Positions 1-4,935 of a DNA stretch of 15,378 nt are shown one piece after another. The position numbers and the translations under genes were made by a program. Origin of the DNA: an uncultured Alphaproteobacteria bacterium. GTDB taxonomy: Bacteria; Pseudomonadota; Alphaproteobacteria; Rs-D84. The stretch is from the NCBI GenBank assembly GCA_937900435.1, contig CALCEG010000180.1:1-15378 (forward strand). The letters run 5' to 3'. The notes beneath the pieces were generated by a model. That model made no database searches. It was not told the origin of the DNA and saw only the letters and a program-made list of their open reading frames with translations. Positions within the stretch are counted from its first letter, which is position 1. Each line of letters opens with the position of its first letter.

Positions 1-25
1 AATTGGACACTCTAAACTAAATCTT

Positions 26-118
26 GGGGCCCAGAGTCCAGAGGAGAGAGAATGTAGGAGGGAGTCTGAACCTCTGGTCCCCACAGATGCTTTTGGCATC
101 TATCATCGGGTTTAACCC
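26..118. other. Structured non-coding region with nested inverted repeats
   Basis: No convincing gene is seen in positions 1-322. GGGG (26-29) plus CCAGAG (31-36) can pair with CTCTGG (72-77) plus CCCC (79-82), with one mismatch; CCAGAGG (38-44) can compete for CCTCTGG (71-77). Next come a perfect AGATGC/GCATCT hairpin (85-101) and GGG-TTTAA-CCC (108-118). The cluster suggests a structured RNA, a terminator complex or the tail of an RNA gene entering from the left, on either strand. I could not fold it into a tRNA, and no tmRNA tag reading frame is visible. Downstream, AGTATAC occurs twice (138-144 and 184-190) in AT-rich sequence, with a TTGACGA/TCGTCAA inverted repeat (121-160) around the first copy. 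Confidence 0.4.
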
Positions 119-237
119 CTTTGACGATTTTAAATATAGTATACAAAAATCGATTCGTCAAGTGTTTTGTCAAAATTTTTTTTAGTATACTTTTTTGAGG
201 GGTGTTTTTGTATTTTGTACCTAGGAAATGGTACTCA

Positions 238-266
238 TTGTTTCCGCGGTAAATATGGAATAAAAT
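238..266 (+). promoter_or_regulatory. Probable promoter of the 77-aa HTH gene
   Basis: A good -10 box TAAAAT (261-266) lies 17 bases after a weak -35 TTGTTT (238-243). Transcription would begin near 273, right at the palindrome 276-300. The -35 matches the consensus at only about three positions, so an activator or an extended -10 effect is possible. Confidence 0.4.
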
Positions 267-275
267 CAAGGTGTG

Positions 276-300
276 CTAGAACAAAAGGATAAAATTCTAG
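276..300. promoter_or_regulatory. Operator-like palindrome upstream of the HTH gene
   Basis: CTAGAA (276-281) and TTCTAG (295-300) form a perfect 6-bp inverted repeat around 13 bases, at the predicted transcription start and ahead of an HTH gene. This is the usual geometry of an autorepressor site. The left arm continues as AGAACAAAA (278-286), a 9-mer that recurs at 3225-3233 in a similar palindrome before the H1-like gene. Binding by the 77-aa protein is inferred. Confidence 0.5.
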
Positions 301-322
301 TAAATAACACAGGGAGAAAAAA

Positions 323-556
323 ATGACACATGACGATGTGTGGCGCGCCATAGAACGCTTTGCAATAGAGCATGGAATGTCGTGTTCTGGCTTAGCAAAA
401 TGCAGCGGACTTGACCCAACCACATTTAACAGAAGCAAACGCTGGTCCAAAGAAGGGCAACCCAGATGGCCATCAACAAACAGTATATCCAAGATTTTGG
501 CATCAACGGGTTCCAAAATTCAAGATTTTACGAAACATATTGATTCATCAAAATGA
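323..556 (+). CDS. Small HTH transcriptional regulator (HTH head of the S24-type family)
   Basis: A 77-aa DNA-binding protein, probably a repressor. The stretch THDDVWRAIERFA, then GLAKCSGLDPTTFNRSKR and PRWPSTNSISKIL, closely resembles the N-terminal helix-turn-helix of a group of alphaproteobacterial repressors that normally continue into an S24/LexA-like peptidase domain, giving a total of over 200 residues. Here the frame ends at residue 77 and a terminator follows within 45 bases, so this is a stand-alone HTH version rather than an unfinished frame. The ATG at 323 has an AGGGAG ribosome site (311-316). A palindrome at 276-300 suggests autoregulation. Without a peptidase domain it would lack the usual SOS-type self-cleavage switch; how it is induced is unknown. 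The family resemblance is from memory and fairly firm; the target genes are inferred. Confidence 0.75.
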   Translation: MTHDDVWRAIERFAIEHGMSCSGLAKCSGLDPTTFNRSKRWSKEGQPRWPSTNSISKILASTGSKIQDFTKHIDSSK

Positions 557-598
557 TGAAACAATATTAAAACGTAAAAGCACAGGTTTCGACAGCCC

Positions 599-629
599 AA
601 AAGCCCTAATAACATCTGTGGGCTTTTTT
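599..629 (+). terminator. Intrinsic terminator after the HTH gene
   Basis: AAAAGCCC (599-606) pairs with GGGCTTTT (620-627) around a 13-base loop, and the stem runs into a T tract (624-629). It closes the 77-aa HTH transcript and separates it from the winged-helix/birA unit. Confidence 0.8.
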
Positions 630-630
630 A

Positions 631-660
631 TTGGACAATTTTTTTTGTATATATTATGCT
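631..660 (+). promoter_or_regulatory. Probable promoter of the winged-helix/birA unit, giving a leaderless mRNA
   Basis: TTGGAC (631-636) and TATGCT (655-660) are separated by 18 bases; TATTAT (652-657) is an alternative -10. Transcription would start about 7 bases after TATGCT, at or next to the ATG at 667. No Shine-Dalgarno sequence precedes that ATG, which fits a leaderless message. The same -10 hexamer is used by the ackA promoter. Confidence 0.45.
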
Positions 661-666
661 ATAAAT

Positions 667-1086
667 ATGTTAGCTGGCATTCGAATTTATACATCTGACA
701 GTGTTTGGCGGCAAATTTTTTCTGATTTGAACGCGACTGTTCTTGACTCTGCGTTTACGTCTGATGCAGATTTCGATAAAATTGCCCCTGATAATATTGT
801 ATCCCCTTTGGAATTAAAGTCTTTGATATTGTCTGCGATTGATAATACGGATTTACTGCGCAGTATTTTTGGTCGGGACGTTTCTTTGCCGCGTATTCAG
901 GCACAAATTGTTGTTTTGTTGCATAAAAACGGTGGGTTAACTGCCTCCCAGTTAAAGGTTGCATTGGGTTATTCAAACGATGTTGCAACACACTGTATTG
1001 ATACCGCGATATATCAACTGCGCAAGAAATACGGACATAAATTCATAGAAAATGACAGGGGGGTGTACAAACTTGGCAGGTTATAA
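667..1086 (+). CDS. Winged-helix DNA-binding protein upstream of birA
   Basis: A 139-aa protein whose last 70 or so residues look like a winged-helix effector domain of OmpR/PhoB type. They run through PRIQAQIVVLLHKNGG, a helix-turn-helix segment (TASQLKVALGYSND), a recognition helix with HCIDTAIYQLRKKYG, and the closing wing IENDRGVYKLG. The first half has some resemblance to a degenerate receiver domain, but I see no phospho-acceptor pattern, so regulation by phosphorylation is doubtful. I chose the ATG at 667 because upstream codons would lie inside the promoter. The 3' end overlaps the birA frame by up to 35 bases, so the two are probably co-transcribed and perhaps translationally coupled. 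The downstream BirA lacks its own HTH, so this protein could regulate biotin genes in its place. That is speculation. Confidence 0.65.
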   Translation: MLAGIRIYTSDSVWRQIFSDLNATVLDSAFTSDADFDKIAPDNIVSPLELKSLILSAIDNTDLLRSIFGRDVSLPRIQAQIVVLLHKNGGLTASQLKVALGYSNDVATHCIDTAIYQLRKKYGHKFIENDRGVYKLGRL

Positions 1087-1738
1087 ATTACTATCTTTTG
1101 ACAAAATCCCCAGCACCCAAGATTATGCGCATGAATTGATTGCCACTGGTCGCGCGACTGATGGTACGGTTGTTTTGGCGGCAGCGCAATCAGCAGGGCG
1201 TGGTCGTTATCGGCGCAAATGGGTATCGCATCATGGTAATTTGTACACCAGTTTTATATATTTATCGCCTGACCGCAATCCTTGTTTATCCTATGCGGTT
1301 GCGGTTGCGGTTGCAGAAACTGTTGCGTCTTTTGGTATACATCCAACGATAAAGTGGCCGAATGATATTTTGGTTGATAATAAAAAGATTGCTGGCATAT
1401 TAATCGAATATTCTGGCGAATACGTTGTTATTGGTATTGGAATAAATGTTAACAGCAATCCTACGGTTGACCGCTATAAAACGACCAAGATGGATAATTA
1501 TTCAGAGATACCAATGAACGAATTACTAAATCGTTTAATGCGTAATATGGATTATTGGATTGCGTCTGATTTTCGTTGTGTTCGTGCACGTTGGATGGAA
1601 TTGGGTGCGTGTCTTAATCGTCCTGTAAAATACCAAGGCGAACCTGCGACACTGGTTGGTATAAATGAAAATGGTGCGTTGGTGTTATTGCGCGACACGT
1701 GTTATTTATTGGTTTATGGCGATGAAATCAGCGTCTAA
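1052..1738 (+). CDS. birA: Biotin-[acetyl-CoA-carboxylase] ligase
   Basis: Attaches biotin to the carrier domain of acetyl-CoA carboxylase through a biotinyl-AMP intermediate, in the cytoplasm. The diagnostic segments appear in order: STQDYA near the N-terminus, DGTVVLAAAQSAGRGRYRRKW (the biotinyl-5'-AMP loop), KWPNDILVDNKKIAGILIE and GIGINVN, then a short C-terminal SH3-like domain ending near GDEISV. At about 228 aa it is the short, catalytic-only form; E. coli BirA has an extra N-terminal HTH that is absent here. The ATG at 1052 lacks a ribosome site, whereas the in-frame TTG at 1073 follows AGGGGGG and may be the real start. GCGGTT is repeated in tandem near 1297-1315, giving an AVAVAVAE stretch. 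It overlaps the winged-helix gene upstream. Confidence 0.93.
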   Translation: MTGGCTNLAGYKLLSFDKIPSTQDYAHELIATGRATDGTVVLAAAQSAGRGRYRRKWVSHHGNLYTSFIYLSPDRNPCLSYAVAVAVAETVASFGIHPTIKWPNDILVDNKKIAGILIEYSGEYVVIGIGINVNSNPTVDRYKTTKMDNYSEIPMNELLNRLMRNMDYWIASDFRCVRARWMELGACLNRPVKYQGEPATLVGINENGALVLLRDTCYLLVYGDEISV

Positions 1739-1761
1739 GGGCGCGTCTTAAATTTTTATGC

Positions 1762-1790
1762 TTGACATTTAACGAAAAATATGATAATAT
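1762..1790 (+). promoter_or_regulatory. Promoter at the head of the phage late operon
   Basis: A consensus -35 TTGACA (1762-1767) is followed after 17 bases by TAATAT (1785-1790); GATAAT at 1783 is an alternative -10. The start would be near 1797. Two intrinsic terminators follow within 80 bases, so the default product should be an RNA of roughly 45-75 nt. This resembles the lambda pR' late promoter arrangement. Confidence 0.65.
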
Positions 1791-1816
1791 ACACTACATA
1801 AACTAAGAGTTTGTGT

Positions 1817-1842
1817 CCACAACAACGCGTTGTGGTTTTTTT
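1817..1842 (+). terminator. First leader terminator before the lysis genes
   Basis: CCACAAC (1817-1823) pairs perfectly with GTTGTGG (1829-1835) around a 5-base loop and is followed by seven T (1836-1842). It could terminate birA transcripts, but because it lies downstream of the promoter at 1762 it would also stop that transcript. Confidence 0.85.
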
Positions 1843-1847
1843 AATTT

Positions 1848-1873
1848 ATGCGCATTTTTATGCGCATTTTTTT
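1848..1873 (+). terminator. Second leader terminator before the lysis genes
   Basis: The self-complementary octamer ATGCGCAT occurs at 1848-1855 and again at 1860-1867, separated by TTTT. The two copies form a perfect 8-bp stem followed by six T (1868-1873). Together with 1817-1842 it makes a tandem terminator 22 bases before the hydrolase start codon. Confidence 0.75.
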
Positions 1874-1894
1874 ATTCAACAAAAAAGGCTTGAT

Positions 1895-2293
1895 ATGCAA
1901 ATGACATTAATAACAAATACGGATACGTCCGCGAGATTAGCGTATAAAGTCGCGCGTGTTGTGTATGTGCATACAAAAGGGGCTTCTTTGCCGTTGGTCG
2001 AAGCATTCACATCAATGATAAAGAATTTATCAAACGCAACTGGTCTTGAAATATCAACGCTTATACAAGACGCATCGTATTTTCCTGCCTTGGGGTCATC
2101 AAGTGTCGGCGATGTTTCTGGGGACAATCGCGCATTTCAAATGTGTGTTCGTACTGCGCAACGTATGTTGTCAGGTGGTTTGGGCGATTGTTGTTTTGGT
2201 GCGACCAGATTTCACAACGCAGATGTTATTCCCGAATGGGCGCGTGCGCGCGGATATATTGCGGACATTGATGGCATATTGTTTTACAGATAA
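1895..2293 (+). CDS. Cell-wall hydrolase, SleB/Hydrolase_2-like (probable endolysin)
   Basis: A 132-aa enzyme that probably cuts peptidoglycan. The C-terminal third (about residues 99-132) has the pattern of SleB-like hydrolases: CCFGATRFHNADVIPEWAR, then an Ile-Asp-Gly stretch and the closing FYR. A Glu in PLVEAF (residue 36) sits where the family has its catalytic Glu. I chose the ATG at 1895 because AAAAAAGG lies 7 bases upstream; upstream codons would run through the terminators. No signal peptide is visible, so export would need the holin-like product encoded 24 bases downstream. The ribosome-site context ACAAAAAAGGCT is identical to that of the gp11-type tail gene at 4936. A phage lysis role is inferred from position; a virion-borne wall-opening role is the alternative. 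Confidence 0.75.
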   Translation: MQMTLITNTDTSARLAYKVARVVYVHTKGASLPLVEAFTSMIKNLSNATGLEISTLIQDASYFPALGSSSVGDVSGDNRAFQMCVRTAQRMLSGGLGDCCFGATRFHNADVIPEWARARGYIADIDGILFYR

Positions 2294-2317
2294 TTTTTTT
2301 TTGGGGGGTGAAAAAAA

Positions 2318-2509
2318 ATGAGAAATATAATTAACGGTGGTTTTTTATCAGGCTATCGCACATATCTTATATCTGCATCTGGGGTAATATCGGCGATTAT
2401 TGCATATCTGGTTGGCGACACAGACATATTTATAATGTTGCAGTCAATATTTACACTTGGTGGAATTTATTTTTTACGCAAATCCAACGAAAACAAAGGA
2501 AAGAAATAA
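2318..2509 (+). CDS. Small membrane protein, probable holin
   Basis: A 63-aa protein. After a short N-terminal stretch (NGGFLSGYRTY) it has two hydrophobic segments, about residues 17-32 (SASGVISAIIAYLVG) and 38-52 (FIMLQSIFTLGGIYF), and ends in a lysine-rich tail (RKSNENKGKK). Two short membrane spans, a charged C-terminus and a place directly after a cell-wall hydrolase fit a phage holin, which would release the hydrolase to the wall. The start has the G-rich site GGGGGG (2302-2307). The stop overlaps the scaffold start codon by one base, giving a tight late operon. The assignment rests on topology and neighbours rather than on a unique motif. Confidence 0.65.
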   Translation: MRNIINGGFLSGYRTYLISASGVISAIIAYLVGDTDIFIMLQSIFTLGGIYFLRKSNENKGKK

Positions 2510-3165
2510 TGGAAAAAATACCAGAAAAATTTTTAAACTCGGATGGTACATTAAATACAGACGCGTTAATAAAATCATATTCTGAATTGGAAAAAAAGAT
2601 TGGCACAATGGTAAGTGTTCCTGGGCCTGAATCAGATGAAAAAACACGCTTAAAATTTAATCGTGCGATTGGTGTTCCGGACAGTGCGTCTGAATACCCC
2701 AAGAACGATTTATACGATGATGAAAATTTACGTCAGAAATTTTTTGATATTGGATTGACTGGTACCCAGGTTGAAAAAATTTATAAAATCGCAAATGATT
2801 TTTTATCGCCTATTGTATCTGATTTATTTTCTGTTTGTGATGAAACAAACGCAATCGCAGAATTAAAAAACTTTTTTGGTGGCACAGAAAAAATGACTAC
2901 AGCATTGCACGCAATAAATGCATTTGGCGAACGCTTTTTGCCACACGATGCGTTTGCTGAATTGTCTTCTACACCCCAGGGAATACAAAGCGTATACAAG
3001 ATGATGCGGTCGATGGAACCAGATATAAAAACAGATAAAAACGAAGTTGTTGCATTAACCGAAAATGATTTACGCCGTATGATGCAAGACCCTAAATATT
3101 GGCGCGACAAAGATTCAGAATATATTCGAAAAATAGAAAATGGATTTAAAAAATTATATTCATAA
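2509..3165 (+). CDS. Capsid assembly scaffolding protein (T7 gp9-like)
   Basis: A 218-aa acidic, mostly helical protein without enzyme motifs. It opens with a pattern seen in podovirus scaffolds, EKFLNSDGTLNTDALIKSY followed by SELEKKIG, and continues with a segment like IGVPDSASEYP that many scaffold proteins carry. The C-terminus is basic (KIENGFKKLYS), as expected of the capsid-binding end of a scaffold. It would help coat subunits form the procapsid and then leave or be cleaved. It lies directly after the holin-like gene (1-base overlap) and before the capsid gene, the normal scaffold position. The H1-like gene separates it from the capsid, which is unusual. Call based on pattern, length and position. 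Confidence 0.75.
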   Translation: MEKIPEKFLNSDGTLNTDALIKSYSELEKKIGTMVSVPGPESDEKTRLKFNRAIGVPDSASEYPKNDLYDDENLRQKFFDIGLTGTQVEKIYKIANDFLSPIVSDLFSVCDETNAIAELKNFFGGTEKMTTALHAINAFGERFLPHDAFAELSSTPQGIQSVYKMMRSMEPDIKTDKNEVVALTENDLRRMMQDPKYWRDKDSEYIRKIENGFKKLYS

Positions 3166-3187
3166 CAGAAAAAAATCAAAAAATTCT

Positions 3188-3216
3188 TTACTATGTTTTG
3201 TTTTTTATGATAGAAT
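3188..3216 (+). promoter_or_regulatory. Promoter of the H1-like gene
   Basis: TAGAAT (3211-3216) is a five-of-six -10 box, 17 bases after a weak TTACTA (3188-3193). The start would be near 3223, immediately before the inverted repeat 3225-3252. It gives the H1-like gene its own transcript inside the late operon. Confidence 0.45.
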
Positions 3217-3224
3217 ATAAACCA

Positions 3225-3252
3225 AGAACAAAATTGGATTTGTTCTATCCAA
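3225..3252 (+). promoter_or_regulatory. Overlapping alternative hairpins / operator before the H1-like gene
   Basis: AGAACAAA (3225-3232) and TTTGTTCT (3239-3246) form a perfect 8-bp inverted repeat with a 6-base loop. TTGGAT (3234-3239) and ATCCAA (3247-3252) form a second perfect stem that uses the first stem's loop and right arm, so the two cannot coexist. As DNA the first repeat is an operator candidate sharing AGAACAAAA with 278-286; as RNA the pair could be a two-state leader. Confidence 0.55.
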
Positions 3253-3277
3253 ACTAAACATAACAAGGAGAGAAGAA

Positions 3278-3505
3278 ATGGGTTTGTTTAATCTGTTTAA
3301 AAAGAAAGAAAAAGTTGCTGCAAAACCAGCTGCGAAAAAAGCACCTGCAAAAAAAGCACCTGCAAAAAAAGTTGCTGCAAAACCAGTTGCGAAAAAAGCA
3401 CCTGCAAAGAAAGTAGCAGCGAAAAAAGTTGCTGCAAAACCAGTTGCAAAAAAAGTCGCAACAAAAAAAGTTGCAACAAAAAAAGTATGCGCCAAGAAAA
3501 AATAA
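3278..3505 (+). CDS. Histone H1-like lysine/alanine-rich DNA-binding protein
   Basis: A 75-aa, extremely basic protein. After a short head (MGLFNLFKKKEK) the rest is low-complexity repeats of APAKK, VAAKK, VATKK and the longer VAAKPVAKK, ending VCAKKK with a single cysteine. Such tails resemble the C-terminus of eukaryotic histone H1 and bacterial H1-like proteins, which coat or condense DNA through charge. The start is clear: AAGGAGAG lies at 3265-3272. It has its own promoter and a tandem terminator and sits between scaffold and capsid, like a phage moron gene. It could help compact DNA for packaging, coat packaged DNA or act on the host nucleoid. The repeats make length variation likely. 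The DNA-binding role is inferred from composition only. Confidence 0.7.
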   Translation: MGLFNLFKKKEKVAAKPAAKKAPAKKAPAKKVAAKPVAKKAPAKKVAAKKVAAKPVAKKVATKKVATKKVCAKKK

Positions 3506-3523
3506 TACAACGTATAAATCATT

Positions 3524-3552
3524 AAAAACCACGACTATGTCGTGGTTTTTTT
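3524..3552. terminator. Strong terminator after the H1-like gene
   Basis: AAAAACCACGAC (3524-3535) pairs with GTCGTGGTTTTT (3539-3550) in a perfect 12-bp stem with a 3-base loop, ending in a T tract to 3552. The A run on the left could make it work in both directions. Confidence 0.9.
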
Positions 3553-3556
3553 AAAG

Positions 3557-3597
3557 TATCAGTCAGTATTTGTGCACAGTCTGACTGATATTTTTTT
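3557..3597 (+). terminator. Second tandem terminator before the capsid gene
   Basis: TATCAGTCAG (3557-3566) pairs perfectly with CTGACTGATA (3581-3590) over 10 bp around a 14-base loop and is followed by seven T (3591-3597). It lies 4 bases after the first terminator, so transcription into the capsid gene should be strongly blocked unless it is antiterminated or starts further downstream. Confidence 0.8.
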
Positions 3598-3605
3598 ACG
3601 GATAA

Positions 3606-3707
3606 TTCGTTTTTATAACGAACCCAACATAAATAATTTTTTGTTTAATGGCGCGTTATACGCACAACCAGAAACAGAAAGCTAATCACGATATTACATC
3701 GTTTTTT
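3606..3707 (+). promoter_or_regulatory. Capsid-gene leader with three further inverted repeats
   Basis: Between the terminators and the capsid ribosome site lie TTCGTT/AACGAA (3606-3622, loop of 5), GCGT-TAT-ACGC (3653-3663) and ACGAT/ATCGT (3688-3702) followed by a T run to 3707, which could be a weak third terminator. I find no convincing -35/-10 pair here, so the source of capsid transcripts is unclear. Confidence 0.35.
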
Positions 3708-3734
3708 AATTTTTATAACCAAAGGATTTTTTTT

Positions 3735-4562
3735 ATGTCTGTTTCCATAGATAATGTATTTGTGAAACAATTCGAAGCAGATGTTCATCTGGCATATCAA
3801 CAGATGGGCACAAAATTGCGTTCAACTGTTCGCAGCAAAAGTGGTGTTGTTGGTGCGTCTACGGTATTTCAAAAGGTTGGTCGTGGCACTGCCAGCACAA
3901 AATCACGTCATGGCATTGTTCCAGTGATGAATCTGGACCACGAACCGGTCGAATGTTTGTTGCAAGATTATTATGCCGGTGATTGGGTTGACAGTCTGGA
4001 TGAATTAAAGACCAACATTGACGAACGTCGTGTTGTTGCGTCTGCTGGTGCGTATGCATTGGGGCGCAAGACAGATGAATTGATTATTGGGGCTATGAAA
4101 AATGCCACTGCCAGCATTGGCGATTATACATCTGGTCTGACCAAAGAGTTAGTTTTGTCCGCCCTAGAAGTTTTGAACACAAACGATGTCCCAGATGATG
4201 GTCGCCGTTTTGCTGTTGTTGGTGTACACCAGTGGAACGAATTGTTGTCAATGGATGAATTTGTTTCTGCCGATTATGTTGGTGGCGCAACCCCGTTGAT
4301 AAACGGTGCCGAAGCACGCAAATGGCTGGGTATTACATGGATATTGCATAATGGATTACCATCAGCAAACACAAATCGTGATTGCTTTATTTATCATTCG
4401 TCCAGCATTGGTCACGCCTGTGGTCAAGAAGTTAAAACAGATATTTCTTGGCATGGCGAGCGTGCAGCGAACTTTATCAGCAACAGTATGTCCCAAGGCG
4501 CTGTTCTGATTGATACTGACGGCATTGTTCGCGTTAAGTGTTCTGACACGTCTGCTGCTTAA
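3735..4562 (+). CDS. Major capsid protein (podovirus type)
   Basis: A 275-aa protein that would form the icosahedral shell. It opens with SVSIDNVFVKQFEADVHLAY, a helix typical of this coat family. The body has recognisable phage coat segments: a DHEPVECLLQDYYAGDWVD region, DELKTNIDERRVVASAGAYALGR-type helices, a nucleotide-free core, a GVHQWNELLSMDEF stretch, and a C-terminal part with ADYVGGA and AEARKWLGI. The overall style is HK97-fold coat proteins of alphaproteobacterial podoviruses. I chose the ATG at 3735 because AACCAAAGGA (3717-3726) precedes it; the frame is open upstream to 3648, but those codons cross a hairpin. The same AACCAAAGGA context precedes the next small gene and the gp12-type gene. 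The frame is intact, with no sign of decay. Confidence 0.85.
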   Translation: MSVSIDNVFVKQFEADVHLAYQQMGTKLRSTVRSKSGVVGASTVFQKVGRGTASTKSRHGIVPVMNLDHEPVECLLQDYYAGDWVDSLDELKTNIDERRVVASAGAYALGRKTDELIIGAMKNATASIGDYTSGLTKELVLSALEVLNTNDVPDDGRRFAVVGVHQWNELLSMDEFVSADYVGGATPLINGAEARKWLGITWILHNGLPSANTNRDCFIYHSSSIGHACGQEVKTDISWHGERAANFISNSMSQGAVLIDTDGIVRVKCSDTSAA

Positions 4563-4609
4563 ATTAATATCACAATCAAGAATCATATATAACCAAAAGG
4601 AAAAAACAA

Positions 4610-4843
4610 ATGGCATTTCAGAATAAAAATTTATCTGTGATTGCGTACGCAAACGGATTCACATTGTGGCATTACAGCAGTGCATCAGAAACATTGTCAA
4701 CCATTACTGCGAATGGCTATTTCAACAGTGTAAAGACTTTAATGAACGTTGGCGACATTATTATTATTAATTCTTCGGATAATACAGCGATAAAGAAAAT
4801 TAATCTGACAGAATTAAACGTAACCACAGTTGCATTGGCGTAA
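4610..4843 (+). CDS. Small phage head-associated protein
   Basis: A 77-aa protein, largely beta in character, beginning MAFQNKNLSVIAYANGF, then TLWHYSSA and a YFN...NVGDIIIIN segment. Small proteins of this pattern (a start near NLSVIAYANGFTLWHY and a later GYFN, VGD) follow the coat gene in several alphaproteobacterial podovirus-like clusters. A head decoration or head-stabilising role is plausible but unproven. The ribosome site AACCAAAAGGA (4591-4601) matches the capsid gene, 47 bases separate the two, and they should share a transcript. A strong hairpin follows the stop. No membrane segment or enzymatic motif is visible. Confidence 0.6.
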   Translation: MAFQNKNLSVIAYANGFTLWHYSSASETLSTITANGYFNSVKTLMNVGDIIIINSSDNTAIKKINLTELNVTTVALA

Positions 4844-4857
4844 TTTTATAAATCATA

Positions 4858-4899
4858 TTACAGCCAGTCTTTGTCAAACAAACGGCTGGCTGTAAATTT
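4858..4899 (+). terminator. Long hairpin between the head and tail genes
   Basis: TTACAGCCAG (4858-4867) pairs with CTGGCTGTAA (4886-4895), and inside the loop TTTGT (4870-4874) pairs with ACAAA (4878-4882). The tail after the stem (AATTTC) is a poor T tract, so it may be a weak terminator, an RNA-processing or stability element rather than a full stop. Confidence 0.5.
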
Positions 4900-4935
4900 C
4901 ACATAACAGATAATACACAAAAAAGGCTATATACA

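Noticed and set aside
26..118. Possible tRNA or tmRNA acceptor piece on the minus strand (GGTTCAGACTCC resembles a T-arm)
   Set aside because: The loop is one base too long, and I cannot build a proper acceptor, D-arm and anticodon arm around it.
577..629. GGTTTCGACAG near a GC-rich hairpin, resembling the 5' motif of tmRNA
   Set aside because: No tag reading frame, tRNA-like domain or pseudoknot region follows; the hairpin is an ordinary terminator directly after the HTH gene.
3257..3505. CRISPR-like or tandem-repeat array in the H1-like gene
   Set aside because: The repeats are short, uneven and in frame, coding for APAKK/VAAKK-type units; there are no spacers.
3205..3532. Long minus-strand frames rich in Phe, Ala and Cys opposite the H1-like gene
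   Set aside because: They are mirror frames of the lysine/alanine repeats; they lack ribosome sites and run across the promoter and terminators of the + strand gene.
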